A DNA stretch of 64,000 nt from Serinus canaria (taxonomy: Eukaryota > Chordata > Aves > Passeriformes > Fringillidae), in NCBI RefSeq assembly GCF_022539315.1, contig NC_066314.1, forward strand, positions 57,831,543 through 57,895,542. The letters run 5' to 3'. The translations under genes were made by a program, and so were the position numbers. Below the pieces are notes generated by a model. That model did not search any database, was not told where the DNA came from, and worked only from the letters and a program-made list of their open reading frames with translations. This document shows positions 62,140 to 64,000 of the stretch, piece after piece. How positions within the stretch are numbered: the stretch's first letter is position 1; each line of letters opens with the position of its first letter.

Positions 62140-62482
62140 TGTCTGGGATTCACATTCTCTGAACTTCAGAGAAAGAAAAAACAATCCTTATCTCAATTGC
62201 TGTGCCTCTTGTTGCTCACAAGTGGAATGCATGTGGAAGATTGTTTACCTGAAGGGAATTGGTAACTGGATTCTGGTGTGAGTGTTTTGATTCATTGGCC
62301 AATTGAATCCAAGTGTGAGTGTCGGGACTGTCAGCCGACAGTCACGAGATTCTGTGCAGCTGAGTGCTTGAGTGCAGACTCAGTGTAATATAGCGTAATA
62401 TAATATAGAATAATATGTATAATAAAGTGATTAATTAGCCTTCTGATATCCATGGAGTCCTCCTCATCATTTCTACCAGACA
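62140..62482 (+). mobile_element. Solo LTR of an endogenous retrovirus
   Basis: The 343-bp LTR has a perfect 7-bp terminal inverted repeat: TGTCTGG at 62140-62146 and CCAGACA ending at 62482 (9 bp, TATGTCTGG/CCAGACATA, if two flanking bases are counted). A CCAAT box lies in GGCCAATTGAATCC (near 62300). In the R region GACTGTC (62326-62332) pairs with GACAGTC (62337-62343). A TA-rich stretch then leads to AATAAA at 62421-62426, giving plus orientation. The text matches, from memory, a common songbird LTR. No internal sequence and no clear target duplication (flanks AAGGATA and TAGGGGT). Confidence 0.85.
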
Positions 62483-64000
62483 TAGGGGTCACCTGTTTTT
62501 GCTGTAGAAAGATTTTGGGAGAATACAGGTGCAAAACATTTGTATAATTATTGTTTTTATTATCATCATTATCCACATTCTAATGCTGTGCACATCACCA
62601 TCTTCCTTATTATTCACATTCTAAGAGAGAGCACATAAAAGAGGTACCAAGAAATACTGAGGCTTTCTCTGGCTGACATTTAATTTCTGCTTTCGGCATG
62701 TCTCTGGAAGAAGTTTGAAAAGTGTGGTTGCTTTCAAAGTGATTTTCCTTTTTCCATTTGGCAGATTCCTTGCCATGATGAACAGAGATGAACCAAAAAA
62801 ATATAAACCTGACAATCAATTTAAAATAGCTACTTGCACTGTCAGCTAAATTCAAGATTGGACTTTTTTAAAACTGAAACTCTCCAAACCAAGATATTTT
62901 AATGGTCATGAAATCCTATAATTTTACACAATAAATATGCTGTACAGAAATGATGGGAAAAATGAGAGTCATGTTTCAACCATTTGGTTACATTAATAAC
63001 AACACACAAATGCTCCCTCTGTTGTTTACTTTCAAAAGGTATTCCAAATATCACAGTGGCATCCAGTAAGAGAGTGTATTTTCTTTGGGAGGAAAAAACT
63101 AAAACCAAAACAAATCAAACCCCAACAAAACTCCACATCCAAAATTAAGGCACACAAGAAGAATATGTGTAAATTATTGCCAATCTGCAAAACAAAATTG
63201 ATTACATTTTAACAGCCATCAAGCCAAAATATTTAGATCCGGAACTAAATAATATATACACATCAGAATTAATAAAATTCACTTTTGGACAGTTTGCAGG
63301 CTAATTCTTTCTGGACTAGGAAAAGTGCTGTCTTGCAATGGAAATAATACCACTCTCACCCTATTTTCTTGTGGAGTGAAAAGGCACCACTGTGTATCAT
63401 TAAGAAAACAGTTCTGTATTAGCATTGACAACAATTACACTAAGGAGAAATCTGGGAGTTCTGTTTATGCACATTAAATTTCCAACAAGTAGTTCTTCAG
63501 GAGCTCAAATGGTTTTGTGCAGTGAGGAGCTTTCCTGAGCCTAACAATTTCCATCAAGGAAAAAAATTCTGTTTCCATAGAAACATCTGAGGTGGACCAA
63601 GCATGGATTAATCAAAATACGATGATGCCTTTTTGCAAGGTACTAGGAAAAAAATTCCAGTTTTAAGTGAGCACTGCTGTTCTTTCCTTCCATTCACACG
63701 AGAAAGCATGGGAAATTCTCCCCAAATGTCTATGTGACACACAGTTTAATTAGCACAATAAAAAGTTAGGTTTTCTTACATTCAAAATTAGCATGTCATT
63801 CTGAACTACAGCCAAGGATAAAATAACATGAAAAAAAGAGAGTGAAATAAACAATTTAAAATTATATTTACATTCCTTTTTAATTTGCTACTCGTTATAT
63901 CAAGTGGCTCTTCTTATGTTTAAAAAATTTTAGTTGCTTTTTCAGTATTCTTAGTACTGAAGGCTCATTTCTTGGTACTGAAGGCTCTTTCTGATATCCA
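62483..64000. other. Gene-free stretch to the window end
   Basis: No gene recognised. It contains two similar ATTATCCACATTCTAA/ATTATTCACATTCTAA words near 62567-62622, an A/C-rich patch at 63097-63140 and a 21-bp duplication near the end. Confidence 0.55.
63946..63987. repeat. 21-bp tandem duplication
   Basis: Two adjacent units sharing TTCTT(A/G)GTACTGAAGGCTC, 13 bases from the window edge. Confidence 0.85.

Noticed and set aside
1..64000. CRISPR arrays, operons, bacterial or phage genes, tRNA or rRNA genes
   Set aside because: No spaced direct repeats, no dense coding, no ribosome-binding pattern and no cloverleaf or rRNA core sequence seen; the window is vertebrate non-coding DNA.

Overview
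This window looks like non-coding nuclear DNA from a bird, probably a songbird (Passeriformes). I found no protein-coding exon I can defend. Open reading frames are short, stop-rich on both strands and mostly under 160 codons. The longest (199 codons, minus strand, 25842-26441) runs antisense across a retroviral LTR. CpG is depleted almost everywhere and intergenic text is AT-rich. The bird assignment rests on CR1 LINE tails, including the octamer repeat typical of avian CR1, and on several LTR types that I recognise from memory as avian or passerine endogenous retrovirus (ERV) families. No database search was possible, so family names are recognition calls.

Layout: 834-1010 is a minus-strand CR1 3' end; 1214-1807 a minus-strand solo LTR; 2489-2534 a pair of adjacent perfect hairpins; 2793-5700 a long, very old minus-strand CR1 with readable reverse-transcriptase remnants; about 14060-14400 an LTR end; 19680-19775 (plus) and 20342-20690 (minus) two CR1 tails facing each other; 21242-21887 a solo LTR with intact 5-bp target duplication; about 25880-26640 an LTR followed by a tRNA-Leu-like primer-binding site and leader; 32260-32460 a CpG cluster unlike its surroundings; 32870-33015 a CR1 tail; 39330-39950 a longer CR1 3' segment; 41848-42094 a second solo LTR with intact 5-bp target duplication; about 42820-43400 and 50915-51270 two further LTRs; 52475-52735 a nearly G-free A/C-rich tract; 62140-62482 a solo LTR with 7-bp terminal inverted repeats.

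The sequence between these is a gene desert or long intron with microsatellites, homopolymers, short tandem duplications and a few stretches that may be conserved regulatory DNA. There is no operon, CRISPR array, phage, toxin or other gene system. The items most worth following up are the CpG cluster at 32.3 kb, the double hairpin at 2.5 kb, the two solo LTRs with exact target duplications (usable as insertion-polymorphism markers), the G-depleted tract at 52.5 kb and a CTCF-like site at 61.25 kb.
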